Source of the DNA: Variovorax terrae
GTDB lineage: Bacteria; Pseudomonadota; Gammaproteobacteria; Burkholderiales; Burkholderiaceae_C
Direction of reading: 5' to 3'
Assembly (NCBI RefSeq): GCF_022809125.1
Contig: NZ_JALGBI010000001.1
Coordinates: forward strand, 1,426,001 to 1,490,000
DNA: 64,000 bases
Shown here piece by piece: positions 7,914 through 17,139 of this stretch. Each line of letters begins with the position of its first letter. Positions within the stretch are counted from its first letter, which is position 1. Made by a program: the position numbers and the translations under genes. Below the pieces are notes generated by a model. That model ran no database searches. It was not told where the DNA came from and saw only the letters and a program-made list of their open reading frames with translations.

Positions 7914-9710
7914 ATGAGAGAAAAGAAGTTCCTGGTGCGGGCCGCCAGGGTCCTGCTGGCCTGCGTCCTGTCGGTCCTGTTCCTGCATGCCCAGGCGCAG
8001 CCCCAGCCTCAATCCCAGCCCGCCCGCCGCATGGCGCTGGTGATGGGCAATGACGGCTACCAGCATGTCAGCAAGCTGCAGAAGGCCGGCAACGATGCCT
8101 CGGCGATGGCCCGCGAGCTCAAGGCGGCCGGCTTCAACGTAGTGTTGCAGAAGGACCTGGGCTACCGCGCCATGGTGAAGGCGGTCGAGACCTTTTCGGG
8201 GAGCGTGCGCAGCGGCGATCAGGTCGTGGTGTTCTTCGCCGGCCACGGCGTGCAGATCCGCGCCGGCAGCTACCTGCTGCCGGTGGACATCGAGGCCGCC
8301 AGCGAGGCCGAGATCGAGAAGACCGCCTACGGCCTGAACGACCTGACCGAGAAGCTGGCCGATGCCAAGGCCGCCTTCACGCTGGTGGTGGTGGATGCCT
8401 GCCGCGACAACCCCCTGCGCACCAACAACGGCCGCAGCGTCGGCGGCACGCGCGGGCTGGCCGCCATCGAGCCGCCGCGCGGCCAGATGGTGGTGTATTC
8501 GGCCAGCCGCGGCCAGCAGGCGCTGGACCGGCTGAGCGACAAGGACACCAATCCCAACGGCGTGTTCACCCGCGAATTCATCGCCCGCATGCGCCAGCCG
8601 GGTGTGCGCGTGGAGGACATGGTGCGCGACGTGCAGGACTCGGTGGAGACGCTGGCCAGGACAATCAACCACGACCAGCGGCCGGCCATCTACAACGAGG
8701 CACGCGGCAGCTTCTATTTCTTCGCGCCCGTGGTGGCGCCGGCCGGCACGCAACCGCAATCCCCCCAGTCGCAGGCTGTCCAGGTGGCGATGGCCCGACC
8801 GGAGGCTCCAACCGCAGTTCCCGCTTCCATGGCCGCACCAGAGGTATCGCCCGACTCGCTGGCTGGACTCAGGAAAGCCGCCAGTGGCGGCGACGTGGTC
8901 GCGATGCTGGAACTGGGCGACCGCCTCACTGCCGGCAACGGCGCCGCGAAGAATCCTCGCGAAGCGCAGAACTGGTACATGAAGGCGGCGGCCGAAGGCA
9001 ATGTCGTCGCCGAATTCAAGACCAGCGACTCCTACCGCTTGGGCACGGAGGACTATGCCCGCGACGTGGTGAAGATCCTGGCGCTGCCCGTGGAGAACCT
9101 CCGCACGGTGTCCGCTGCCGGCAAGGAGTCCGTCGCCCGCCTCGTGCAGGCCGATCCGTTCTTCGACGCGCCGGCGGGCAGCGGCAAGGCAAGCTTTTCA
9201 TACAAGTCACCGATCGGCGACCACATGCAATTCTTCGGCCATCACACGCTGGAAACGCAGCCCCACGAGGTCGGCTGCACGCGCAACGGCAGGCTGTCGC
9301 AGATCGAATACCGCCACCTCGGGTACGGAGGAACGGAGTTCAAGCGCCAGGGCACGTCCCTGCTCGGCGGTCTGCTGCCGCTGGAGGACAAGACGAGCAC
9401 GGGCATGCTGAGCAGCTATGTGACAGAGCTGACGCAGGTCGACAGCGTCTACGGCCAGCCCTTTCCGCTCACGCCGGGCAAGCGCTTCGGCATGAATTTC
9501 AAGCGCCGCAACGATTTTGCGCGGCGGCAATACAACTACCCCGCCAGCATGTCCTGCACGGCCGAAGCCCCGGTGGCGGAAGGCATGCCGCTGCTGTGCC
9601 TGTACCGTCACGACGAGGCGCGTTCGCGGTACTTCCTGGCCCGCTACGTCTGGAGCGAATCCACCGGCTGCTTCGTGCAGACCTACGAATCGGCCGGCAA
9701 TTTCAATTGA
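7914..9710 (+). CDS. secreted caspase-family (peptidase C14) protein, copy 1
   Basis: A 598-residue protein with a signal peptide (cut near residue 28), then a caspase fold: His111 in FFAGHGVQ and Cys163 in VVVDACRDNP form the expected catalytic dyad. A Pro/Gln-rich linker leads to one Sel1-like repeat (about 323-369) and a C-terminal domain of about 200 residues containing QPFPLTPGKRFGMNF, which I do not recognise. The next gene is a paralogue nine bases downstream. A GATAAT -10-like box lies at 7855-7860. Substrate unknown; location probably periplasmic or outer surface. Confidence 0.88.
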   Translation: MREKKFLVRAARVLLACVLSVLFLHAQAQPQPQSQPARRMALVMGNDGYQHVSKLQKAGNDASAMARELKAAGFNVVLQKDLGYRAMVKAVETFSGSVRSGDQVVVFFAGHGVQIRAGSYLLPVDIEAASEAEIEKTAYGLNDLTEKLADAKAAFTLVVVDACRDNPLRTNNGRSVGGTRGLAAIEPPRGQMVVYSASRGQQALDRLSDKDTNPNGVFTREFIARMRQPGVRVEDMVRDVQDSVETLARTINHDQRPAIYNEARGSFYFFAPVVAPAGTQPQSPQSQAVQVAMARPEAPTAVPASMAAPEVSPDSLAGLRKAASGGDVVAMLELGDRLTAGNGAAKNPREAQNWYMKAAAEGNVVAEFKTSDSYRLGTEDYARDVVKILALPVENLRTVSAAGKESVARLVQADPFFDAPAGSGKASFSYKSPIGDHMQFFGHHTLETQPHEVGCTRNGRLSQIEYRHLGYGGTEFKRQGTSLLGGLLPLEDKTSTGMLSSYVTELTQVDSVYGQPFPLTPGKRFGMNFKRRNDFARRQYNYPASMSCTAEAPVAEGMPLLCLYRHDEARSRYFLARYVWSESTGCFVQTYESAGNFN

Positions 9711-9718
9711 ACCCGACC

Positions 9719-11443
9719 ATGCCCTCCACCGTATCGACCGCGCGCGCAATCCTCTTTCTCGCCCGATTCATGCTGGCCGCAGCCATGGTGCTCGCTGCCG
9801 CGGGCGCCATGGCGCAGGGCCAGCCGCGGCGCATGGCGCTCGTGCTCGGCAACGACGCCTACCAGAACGTTACGAAGCTGCAGAAGGCCGGCAACGACGC
9901 CACGGCGATGGCGCGCGAGCTGAAGAGCGCCGGCTTCCAGGTCACATTGGCGAAGGACGTGAACTACCGCGCCATGGTCCGGGCGGTGGAAACCTTCACC
10001 GCCAGCCTCAAGGGCGGCGACCAGGTCGTCGTGTTCTATGCGGGCCACGGCGTGCAGGTGCGCTCGGGCAGCTACCTGCTGCCGGTGGACATCGAGGCCG
10101 CGAGCGAGAGCGAGATCGAGAAGACCGCCTACGGCCTCGCCGACCTGACCGACAAGCTGGCAGAGGCCAAACCGGCCTTCACCCTGGTACTGGTGGACGC
10201 CTGCCGAGACAACCCGCTCAAGTCCAACGGCCGAAGCATCGGCGGCACGCGCGGCCTGTCGGCCGTGGAGCCGCCCAAGGGCCAGATGGTGGTCTATTCC
10301 GCCAGCCGCGGCCAGCAGGCGCTGGACAGCCTGAACGACCGAGACAGGAACCCCAACGGCGTGTTCACGCGCGAGTTCATCACCCGCATGCGCCAGCCCG
10401 GCGTGCGCATCGAGGAGGTGGTGCGCCAGGTGCAGGATTCGGTCGAGACGCTGGCCCGCACCGTGGGCCATGACCAGCGGCCCGCGATCTACAACGAGGC
10501 GCGCGGCAATTTCTACTTCTTCGCGCCGGCGGCCGGCCAGCCAGCCGCCACCGTTGCGATCGCGCCCGCCACCGCCGCGCCGCCCGCCCAGCCGGCGCCG
10601 CCCGCGCGCGCTGCCGAGCCGGCCAGCGATCTGGCGCAAGCCGCGGCGAACGGCGACGTCGCGGCCATGCTCGCGCTGGGCGACCAGGCCGCCAGCCAGG
10701 CCGAAGCCGACGGCTGGTACCAGAAGGCCGCCGCCGCGGGCAGCGTCGCCGCCAGCTTCAAGCTCGGCCCGCTGGCCAAGGGGCGTCACCCCGCCGACGT
10801 CGCGGTCGTGAGCGACATCCTGGCCCGGCTGCCCGGCGACAACGAGCGCAAGGTCAACATCACCGGCTTCGAGGCGGTGAAGGCTTTCGTGGCGAGCGAT
10901 CCATTCTTTGCCGTGCCCGGCGGCAGCGAGAAGCTGTCGTTCGACCACACGGCGACCGACCTGCGCGTGACGTTCAGCAAGACATGCGCGCGCGCGGGGC
11001 AGGTCTTCGCGCTGTCGCAGGTGGTCGATGGCGGGCAGAGCACCACGGAGGGCAGCACCTTGCTGGGCGGGCTCGTCAATTTCGACGTGGCGTCCTCCGC
11101 GCGGGGCTATTCCGGCAAGGCCGCGTCGCAGGTGACGCGCATCGACAGCGTGCAGGGGCAGCCCTTCCCGCTCACGCCGGGCAAGGTGTTCAGCCTGGCC
11201 TACACCACCACCCGGACCGATGGCGTGGGCCGGCTCTTCGGCTCCGACGTGTCGCAGGCCACCTGGCTCATGACCTGCGGCGTCACGACGGCCCGTGTGA
11301 AGAACCCCGCGCAGGCGCCAGTTCCCGAGGGGGCGACCCAGCTCGCATGCCTGACCGTGGCGCGCGGCGCGAAAGGCCTGTGGCAGCCGATCCGGCGGCT
11401 CTACTGGCATGAGGCGTCGGGCTGCCTTGTCGATACCCAGTAG
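9719..11443 (+). CDS. secreted caspase-family (peptidase C14) protein, copy 2
   Basis: A 574-residue paralogue of the preceding gene with signal peptide (cut after MAQ near residue 33), His110 in FYAGHGVQ and Cys162 in VLVDACRDNP. The catalytic domains are nearly identical in wording. The Sel1-like segment is shorter, and the C-terminal domain keeps QPFPLTPGK and GSTLLGGL but diverges elsewhere. The start at 9719 follows the first gene's stop by eight bases, so the two form a tandem duplication in one transcript. It ends 24 bases from the convergent lipoprotein gene. Confidence 0.88.
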   Translation: MPSTVSTARAILFLARFMLAAAMVLAAAGAMAQGQPRRMALVLGNDAYQNVTKLQKAGNDATAMARELKSAGFQVTLAKDVNYRAMVRAVETFTASLKGGDQVVVFYAGHGVQVRSGSYLLPVDIEAASESEIEKTAYGLADLTDKLAEAKPAFTLVLVDACRDNPLKSNGRSIGGTRGLSAVEPPKGQMVVYSASRGQQALDSLNDRDRNPNGVFTREFITRMRQPGVRIEEVVRQVQDSVETLARTVGHDQRPAIYNEARGNFYFFAPAAGQPAATVAIAPATAAPPAQPAPPARAAEPASDLAQAAANGDVAAMLALGDQAASQAEADGWYQKAAAAGSVAASFKLGPLAKGRHPADVAVVSDILARLPGDNERKVNITGFEAVKAFVASDPFFAVPGGSEKLSFDHTATDLRVTFSKTCARAGQVFALSQVVDGGQSTTEGSTLLGGLVNFDVASSARGYSGKAASQVTRIDSVQGQPFPLTPGKVFSLAYTTTRTDGVGRLFGSDVSQATWLMTCGVTTARVKNPAQAPVPEGATQLACLTVARGAKGLWQPIRRLYWHEASGCLVDTQ

Positions 11444-11467
11444 CGCCCACCGGACGCCGCGTGGCAC

Positions 11468-11851
11468 TTACCTGCCGAGCGGCGGAAGCTGCGGGGTGGC
11501 CGGCCGCAGGCGCGTTTTCCGGACGATGCCGGCCGGATCGAACAGCACCACGAACTCCGCCTGGCCGGCCGCGCGCTGCCGCGCTGCCGCCGGATAGACC
11601 CAGACCTCGAAGCCGCTGTCAAAGCGGATCATGCCGGCGCTGCCCAGGGCGGCCAGGACTTCGGCCCTGGTGGTGCCGGGTGGCACCAGGCCGCTGGCCT
11701 CCTGCATCGACATCGCCGGGTCACGGAACACCGGCTCGGGCCGGCCGTCGGCGGCGGGCGAGGGCGCCGCGCAGCCGGCGAGCCAGAGGCAACAGCAGGC
11801 CGCGACTGCCGCGGCGCAGGCGGTGCGCGGGCGCGCCGTGCCGCCTCTCAT
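11468..11851 (-). CDS. SmpA/OmlA-like small lipoprotein
   Basis: A 127-residue protein with a lipobox LAGC (Cys27) after a hydrophobic signal, so it should be anchored to a membrane. The mature part has GLVPPGTTRAEVLAALGSA and a FEVWVYPA strand, resembling the SmpA/OmlA (BamE-like) fold that binds beta-barrel machinery or peptidoglycan partners. Its ATGA overlaps the stop of the gene before it (11848-11851), so it is coupled to that gene. Function is not established. Confidence 0.78.
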   Translation of the reverse strand: MRGGTARPRTACAAAVAACCCLWLAGCAAPSPAADGRPEPVFRDPAMSMQEASGLVPPGTTRAEVLAALGSAGMIRFDSGFEVWVYPAAARQRAAGQAEFVVLFDPAGIVRKTRLRPATPQLPPLGR

Positions 11852-12678
11852 GGCGCGCCCTCCATGTACTCGAATTCGACCCGCGTGTCGTCCGGCCAAC
11901 TGCCGTCTTCCAGCGGCACGAAGTAGGTCCGGTCGACCAGCGCCTCGCAGTCGCAATAGGGCAGTTCGTTTTTCAGCGCGGGGTCGTCGCTTGCCCCGGC
12001 ATACAGCTTGTCGACGGGCAGCACCTCCCGCCGCGCTCCGTGGACCAGCGTCACGCTGAACAACGGGCGGTCCGCGAAGAAGAGGTAGCGCGGGTTCTTG
12101 CGGCTGCAATAGGCTGGCGTGTCCATCACCGCGCTCGCCAGGCGGCCCAGGAAGCTGTCGGTGTCCGACACCAGGCCGGCCTCCATGCCCACCTGGCATT
12201 CCAGCCGCAGGTCGCCCAGGCGCCGGCTGCCGGGCGGCAGGCCCGGCGTGCGGATGTCGGCGCGCCAGGTCATGCTGCGGGCCTTGCGGTCGGGGATGAC
12301 CTGCGCGTTTTCGTCCAAGGCCTTCTGGTTGCGTGCCAGGGTGAACGTGTTGTCGGCTGCCAGCTCGACGGGAAAGTCCGCCGTGGTGCCGACGACGTCG
12401 AGCGAGATGCCGGCCATGTCCGTGCCGCGGGCGCGCGGGTAGAGCCGAAAGCGCAGCGCGGCGGCCGGCGCCAGCGCGCGGTGCGCCTCGAAGTAGTCCA
12501 TGCCGCGGATCATCCGCCGGTAGGACTTCTCCACCGGATCGGGGTTGGCCTTGGCAGTGACCGTGATCTGCGGCAGCGCGCCGCCGCTTTGCGCGCTCGC
12601 CGTCAGGCACACGCCGCAGAGCGCGGCCGAGAGGGCTGCAAGAAGGGCGATCCTGGCGGTGGCCTGAAAACAGAGCAA
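11848..12678 (-). CDS. secreted protein of unknown function
   Basis: A 276-residue protein with a signal peptide ending ASAQ near residue 27. No ATG fits. A TTG at 12678, with CAGGAG six bases ahead, puts the signal peptide at the N-terminus, so I chose it. The mature protein has five Cys (for example PYCDCEAL) and mixed beta-type sequence; I recognise no domain. It is coupled to the downstream lipoprotein and converges with the caspase pair, so a functional link with them is possible but unproven. Confidence 0.75.
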   Translation of the reverse strand: MLCFQATARIALLAALSAALCGVCLTASAQSGGALPQITVTAKANPDPVEKSYRRMIRGMDYFEAHRALAPAAALRFRLYPRARGTDMAGISLDVVGTTADFPVELAADNTFTLARNQKALDENAQVIPDRKARSMTWRADIRTPGLPPGSRRLGDLRLECQVGMEAGLVSDTDSFLGRLASAVMDTPAYCSRKNPRYLFFADRPLFSVTLVHGARREVLPVDKLYAGASDDPALKNELPYCDCEALVDRTYFVPLEDGSWPDDTRVEFEYMEGAP

Positions 12679-12769
12679 GAGCGGCTCCTGGAGTGCACCC
12701 GACCATGCTAGGCTGCGGCGGGCCTCGCTTCTGTAGGAAATTGGCGCGATCTTTCCGTGGCGCCAGCCT

Positions 12770-13216
12770 TCAGCGCCGCACCACGTAGCGCACGAAGGGG
12801 TCGGCCTGGCTGAACTGGTCGTACAGGCGGCGCGCCGTGGCGTTGTCGCGGTGCGTGACCCAGTACAGGCGGGCCCAGCCCTGGCGGGCCATGGCGTCCT
12901 GGAGCCACTGCAGCAGGGCCTTGCCCGCGCCGCTGCCGCGTGCGGCGGGCGAGACGAACAGATCCTCCAGGTAGCAGACCGGCTGGGTCTCCCAGGTGTT
13001 GTCGTGGACCACGTAGTTGGCGAAGCCACAGACCCGGCCCTCGGCTTCGGCCACGGCGCACTTCACCGGCGAGGTGGGGTCGCAGATGCGCGCCCAGGTG
13101 TGGGCGGTCACGGCCTCGCTGATGCTGGCCTGGTAGAAATCGCAGTAGCCGCGCCAGAGCAGGCGCCAGGCCGCTTCATCGGACGCGAGGGCGGGGCGGA
13201 CAAGCGTTCTTGGCAT
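12770..13216 (-). CDS. GNAT family N-acetyltransferase
   Basis: A 148-residue acetyl-CoA-dependent acetyltransferase. The core shows FANYVVHDNTW, then LEDLFVSPAARGSGAGKAL with the acetyl-CoA pyrophosphate loop (R-G-S-G-A-G), and NATARRLYDQF near the end, all standard for GNAT. The substrate cannot be read from sequence. It stands alone between the secreted-protein pair and the large dehydrogenase gene. Confidence 0.88.
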   Translation of the reverse strand: MPRTLVRPALASDEAAWRLLWRGYCDFYQASISEAVTAHTWARICDPTSPVKCAVAEAEGRVCGFANYVVHDNTWETQPVCYLEDLFVSPAARGSGAGKALLQWLQDAMARQGWARLYWVTHRDNATARRLYDQFSQADPFVRYVVRR

Positions 13217-13244
13217 GCCGGCATGGTAACGGACGGCTGCCCGG

Positions 13245-16200
13245 CTACAGCTGCCGTGCCAGCAGCTGCGCCACGTGAATGGCTTCGCGCTGCGCGCCGT
13301 CGCGGATCTGGTGCCGGCAACTGGTGCCGTCGGCCACCACGATCGCGTCGGGCCGGGCGCGCACCGCGGGCAGCAGGCTCAGCTCGGCCATCTGCATCGA
13401 CACCTCGTAGTGGCTGGCCTCGTAGCCGAAGCTGCCGGCCATGCCGCAGCAGCTGGACTCGATCAGTTCCGGCTGCGCGCCCGGAATGAGCTTGAGCACC
13501 TCCAGGATCGGGCTGACCGCGCCGAAGGCTTTCTGGTGGCAGTGGCCGTGCAGCAGCACGGGCTGCGTCACGGGCCGCAGCCGCGACTTGAGTGTTTCCA
13601 GCCGGCCGGCGGCTGCCTCGCGCGCCAGAAACTCCTCCAGCAGCAGCGCGTGCCGGGCCACCGTCTGGGCCGCCTCGCCCAGGCCCATCGCCAGCGCCTC
13701 GTCGCGCAGGGTCAGCAGGCAGGAGGGCTCCAGCCCGACGATGGCGATGCCTTTCTCGGCGAAGGGCAGCAGGGCCTCCACCAGTTCGCGCACTCGGGCC
13801 CTGGCCTGGTCGACGCGGCCGCCGGACAGGTCGGTGCGGCCGCAGCACAGCGCCTTGCCGTTTGCTACTTTTTTTGTAGCAACAAATGACGTGTAGCCGC
13901 CGACCTCGAGCACTTTCAAGGCCGAAAATGCGTTGCCGGACTCGAAATGGCCGTTGAAGGTGTCCACGAACAGCACCACGGGCTTGTCGGCGGCCAGCAG
14001 CTCGTCGCGCGTGGCGGTCTTGGGCGGCGCATTGAAGAAGGTTCGCCGCTGCCACTGTGGCAGCGTGCGCCTGGCCGAGAAGCCCAGCAGCTTTTCGCTG
14101 GTCCAGGCCAGGCCGGGCAGGCGGTCGCGCAGGTTCAGCAGCGGAGCCAGCCGGCTGGCCAGGCCAGCGTAGTCGGGCAGGCTGGCGACCAGCCTGTCCT
14201 TGAGCGTGTGGCCGTGCCGCGCCTTGTAGTGGTGCAGGAACTCCACCTTCATCTTCGCCATGTCCACGCCGGTGGGGCAGTCGCGCTTGCAGCCCTTGCA
14301 GCCCACGCACAGGTCCAGGGCCTCGTAGGCGGCCTCGCCGGTGAAGGCCTCGGGGCCGAGCTGCCCGCTGAGCGCCTGGCGCAGCGTGTTGGCGCGTCCG
14401 CGCGTGAGGTGCTTCTCGTCACGCGTGACGCGGTAGCTCGGGCACATGGTGCCGGCGTCGAACTTGCGGCAATGGCCGTTGTTGTTGCACATCTCCACGG
14501 CCTTGGCAAAGCCCTGGGCCGGGTCGCCGCCGGTGCCGGGGGCGGTGGTCTTTTCGGTGGCCGGGTCGTTCTGAACGTTCCAGGCCGACCAGTCGAGCGC
14601 CGTCTGCAGCGGGATCACCCGGTAGCTCGGCGGGAAGCGCATCAGCCGCGTGTCGTCCATCTTCGGCGGGTTGACGATGCGCTGCGGGCTCAGCAGGTTG
14701 ATCGGGTCGAGCCGTTGCTTGATCTCGGCGAAGGCCTGCGTGATCTTCGGCCCGAACTGCCACTCGATCCATTCGCCGCGGCACAGGCCGTCGCCATGCT
14801 CGCCGCTGTAGGCGCCCTTGTATTTTCGCACCAGGGCCGCGGCTTCCTCGGCAATGGCGCGCATCTTGGGCGCGCCGTCGCGCCGCATGTCGAGGATGGG
14901 GCGCACGTGCAGCGTGCCGACGGAGGCGTGGGCATACCAGGTGCCCTTGCTGCCGTGCTTGCGGAACACCTGGGTCAGCGCGTCGGTGTATTCCGCCAGG
15001 TGCTCCAGCGGCACGGCGCAGTCCTCGATGAAACTCACCGGCTTGCCGTCGCCCTTGAGGCTCATCATGATGTTGAGGCCGGCCTTGCGTACCTCCCACA
15101 GGTTCTTCTGCGGGGCGTCGTCGATCATCTCGACCACCGAGCCGGGCAGGCCGAGGTCGCCCATCAGCTCGACCAGCTGCCGTATCTTGGGCGTGATGTC
15201 GGCCTTGGAGGCGCCGGAGAATTCCACCAGCAGCACCGCGTCGGGCTTGCCGCCGTTGATGCGGGGCGACAGCGCGGTGCGGATGGTGGGCGCGAAGGCC
15301 GGGTTCTGCAGCGCCAGCTCGAGCATGGTGCGGTCCACCAGCTCGACCGCGGTGAGCGCGGCGCCGCCCATCTTGACGATGTGCTGCGCCGAGTCCATGG
15401 CCTTGTAGAAGGTGGGGAAGTTCACCACGCCCAGCACCTTCGCGCGCGGCAGCTCGGCCAGGCGCAGCGTGAGCGAGCGGGTCAGCGCCAGCGTGCCCTC
15501 GCTGCCGATCAGCAGGTGGGCGAGGTTGACCGAGCCGTCGGCCGTGTAGGGCTTCTCGTTCTGGTTGCGGAAGATGTCGAGGTTGTAGCCCGCCACGCGG
15601 CGCAGCACCTTGGGCCAGCGCTGCTCGATCTCGGGTGCCAGATCGTCGGCGAGCTGGCGCACGAAGTCCCCGATCTGCCTCGCCGTTCCGCTGCTGTCGT
15701 CATAGCGGCCGAAGCGGTGCGGGCCGCCATCGGACAACCAGGCCGTGGCGCCGAGCACGTTGTGCACCATGTTGCCGTAGGCGATGGAGCGGCTGCCGCA
15801 GGAGTTGTTGCCCGCCATGCCGCCCAGCGTGGCCTGTGCGCTGGTGGATACGTCCACGGGGTACCACAGGCCATGCGGCTTCAGCGCGGTGTTCAGGTGG
15901 TCGAGCACGATGCCGGGCTCCACCTCCACGCTGCGCCGGGCCGCGTCCAGGTCGAGGATCCGGCGCACATGCTTGGCATGGTCGATCACCAGCCCCGCGC
16001 CCACGGTCTGCCCGCACTGGCTGGTGCCGCCGCCGCGGGCGATCACCGGCACCCGCAGATCGCGGCAGATGGCCAGCGCCGTCGCCACCTCGTCGGCGCT
16101 GCGCGGCACGAACACACCGACCGGCATCACCTGGTAGATCGAGGCATCGGTGGCATAGCGGCCGCGGTCGGCCGGCGAGAACAGGACTTCGCCCTGCGTT

Positions 16201-16316
16201 TCGGCGGCCAGCCGCGCGGCCAGGCGGCCCGCGACTTCGTTGCTGGCTTGCGAGACGCGGTCGTAGGCGCGGTCGGCAGTGTCCCGCGCGATCTTCAGGG
16301 GGAGGGGGGCGTTCAT
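13245..16316 (-). CDS. FAD-binding and 4Fe-4S dehydrogenase (GlcD-GlcF-like fusion)
   Basis: A 1023-residue cytoplasmic oxidoreductase of the D-lactate/D-2-hydroxyacid dehydrogenase type. Domains in order: FAD-binding type 4 (about 60-240, with RGGGTSQCGQTVG and GNNSCGSRSI), FAD-oxidase C-terminal (about 290-540), Fe-S region (CNNNGHCRKFDAGTMCPSYR and CVGCKGCKRDCPTGVDM), then two CCG domains (ALCCGRTDLSG and SSCCGMAGSFGYE). Residues VATKKVA (about 812-818), just before the first CCG, are encoded by a perfect 7-bp stem palindrome (see repeat). Next to a GntR regulator; substrate probably a 2-hydroxy acid. Confidence 0.9.
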   Translation of the reverse strand: MNAPLPLKIARDTADRAYDRVSQASNEVAGRLAARLAAETQGEVLFSPADRGRYATDASIYQVMPVGVFVPRSADEVATALAICRDLRVPVIARGGGTSQCGQTVGAGLVIDHAKHVRRILDLDAARRSVEVEPGIVLDHLNTALKPHGLWYPVDVSTSAQATLGGMAGNNSCGSRSIAYGNMVHNVLGATAWLSDGGPHRFGRYDDSSGTARQIGDFVRQLADDLAPEIEQRWPKVLRRVAGYNLDIFRNQNEKPYTADGSVNLAHLLIGSEGTLALTRSLTLRLAELPRAKVLGVVNFPTFYKAMDSAQHIVKMGGAALTAVELVDRTMLELALQNPAFAPTIRTALSPRINGGKPDAVLLVEFSGASKADITPKIRQLVELMGDLGLPGSVVEMIDDAPQKNLWEVRKAGLNIMMSLKGDGKPVSFIEDCAVPLEHLAEYTDALTQVFRKHGSKGTWYAHASVGTLHVRPILDMRRDGAPKMRAIAEEAAALVRKYKGAYSGEHGDGLCRGEWIEWQFGPKITQAFAEIKQRLDPINLLSPQRIVNPPKMDDTRLMRFPPSYRVIPLQTALDWSAWNVQNDPATEKTTAPGTGGDPAQGFAKAVEMCNNNGHCRKFDAGTMCPSYRVTRDEKHLTRGRANTLRQALSGQLGPEAFTGEAAYEALDLCVGCKGCKRDCPTGVDMAKMKVEFLHHYKARHGHTLKDRLVASLPDYAGLASRLAPLLNLRDRLPGLAWTSEKLLGFSARRTLPQWQRRTFFNAPPKTATRDELLAADKPVVLFVDTFNGHFESGNAFSALKVLEVGGYTSFVATKKVANGKALCCGRTDLSGGRVDQARARVRELVEALLPFAEKGIAIVGLEPSCLLTLRDEALAMGLGEAAQTVARHALLLEEFLAREAAAGRLETLKSRLRPVTQPVLLHGHCHQKAFGAVSPILEVLKLIPGAQPELIESSCCGMAGSFGYEASHYEVSMQMAELSLLPAVRARPDAIVVADGTSCRHQIRDGAQREAIHVAQLLARQL
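13862..13882 (-). repeat. dispersed element family 1, copy A (partial, in frame)
   Basis: TTGCTAC-T7-GTAGCAA is a perfect 7-bp inverted repeat inside the dehydrogenase gene. On the coding strand it is preceded by GTCATT, matching the 3' part of the other copies (GGTCAT then TTGCTAT). Only the palindromic end is evident here. It encodes VATKKVA without breaking the frame. Confidence 0.7.
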
Positions 16317-16336
16317 GGGCAGGGGTGGGAGGGGTG

Positions 16337-17026
16337 TCAGGCCTGGGCGGGGGCCGTGTCGTGCGAGGCGCGCAGTTGCGCGACCACCGCCTTGAGCTTG
16401 TTGTCCAGGTGCGAGGCCATCACCGCGCGCATGGCGGCGCCGTCGTGCGCGCTCAGGGCAGCCACCATCTGTTCATGCTCGCGGACCGCATCGCGCCATT
16501 TGCCTTCGTCCTGGTTGGAGCGAAAGCGCAGGGCCTGCAGCCGCGCATTGACCTGGTTGTAGGTGGCGGTGAGCACCGGGTTCTTGGCGGCGGCGTTGAT
16601 CGCGCGGTGGATCAGCGCATTGAGCCGGTAGTAGTTGGAGAGGTCGCGCCGCGTCCAGGCCGCGAGCATCTCGAAATGCATGGCCTTGATCTCGGCCAGC
16701 TCTTCCTCCGTGATGCGCTGCGCCGCGAGTTCACCCGACTGCATTTCCAGCCCGGCCATGACTTCGAAGGTGTTGCGCACGTCCGCCTCGGACAGCTCCA
16801 CCGCGATCGCACCGCGGTTGGGCAGCAGTTCCACCAGGCCTTCGGCCGCCAGCATCTTGATCGCCTCGCGCAGCGGCGTGCGCGAGACCGCGAGCACCTC
16901 GCACAGCTCGCGCTCGTTGAGCTTGGCACCCGGCGCGATGCGGTTTTCCACCAGCATCTGGCGCAGGCGATGCGCCACCTGCTCATGCAGGGCGGCACGT
17001 GGGATGGAAATGATTTCAGCACTCAT
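16337..17026 (-). CDS. GntR family (FCD/FadR subfamily) transcriptional regulator
   Basis: A 229-residue regulator with an N-terminal winged helix (LNERELCEVLAVSRTPLREAI) and an FCD effector domain (EVMAGLEMQSGELAA, then HRAINAAAKN) of the metal-binding type. An upstream in-frame start is possible, but ATG at 17026 starts the usual N-terminus. It is divergent from the aminotransferase gene, and the 113-base gap holds two TTGTATNCAA sites. It probably represses the flanking metabolic genes until their substrate appears. Confidence 0.9.
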   Translation of the reverse strand: MSAEIISIPRAALHEQVAHRLRQMLVENRIAPGAKLNERELCEVLAVSRTPLREAIKMLAAEGLVELLPNRGAIAVELSEADVRNTFEVMAGLEMQSGELAAQRITEEELAEIKAMHFEMLAAWTRRDLSNYYRLNALIHRAINAAAKNPVLTATYNQVNARLQALRFRSNQDEGKWRDAVREHEQMVAALSAHDGAAMRAVMASHLDNKLKAVVAQLRASHDTAPAQA

Positions 17027-17034
17027 GCGGAGAA

Positions 17035-17107
17035 TTGTATTCAAAATTTCTTCAAAGAAATGCAAATTTCAGAGATAAAAAATTTGACAAATGAATTTTG
17101 TATGCAA
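17035..17107. promoter_or_regulatory. paired TTGTATNCAA operators and AT-rich divergent promoter
   Basis: TTGTATTCAA (17035-17044) and TTGTATGCAA (17098-17107; within the longer palindrome TTTTG-TATG-CAAAA) flank an AT-rich block with a TTGACA box at 17084-17089. The sites are the only clear palindromes in the gap between the GntR regulator and the aminotransferase, and resemble known FCD-type operators. Binding is inferred. Confidence 0.7.
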
Positions 17108-17139
17108 AAATCTCCAAAAATTCACGAAAGGACCCTGAC

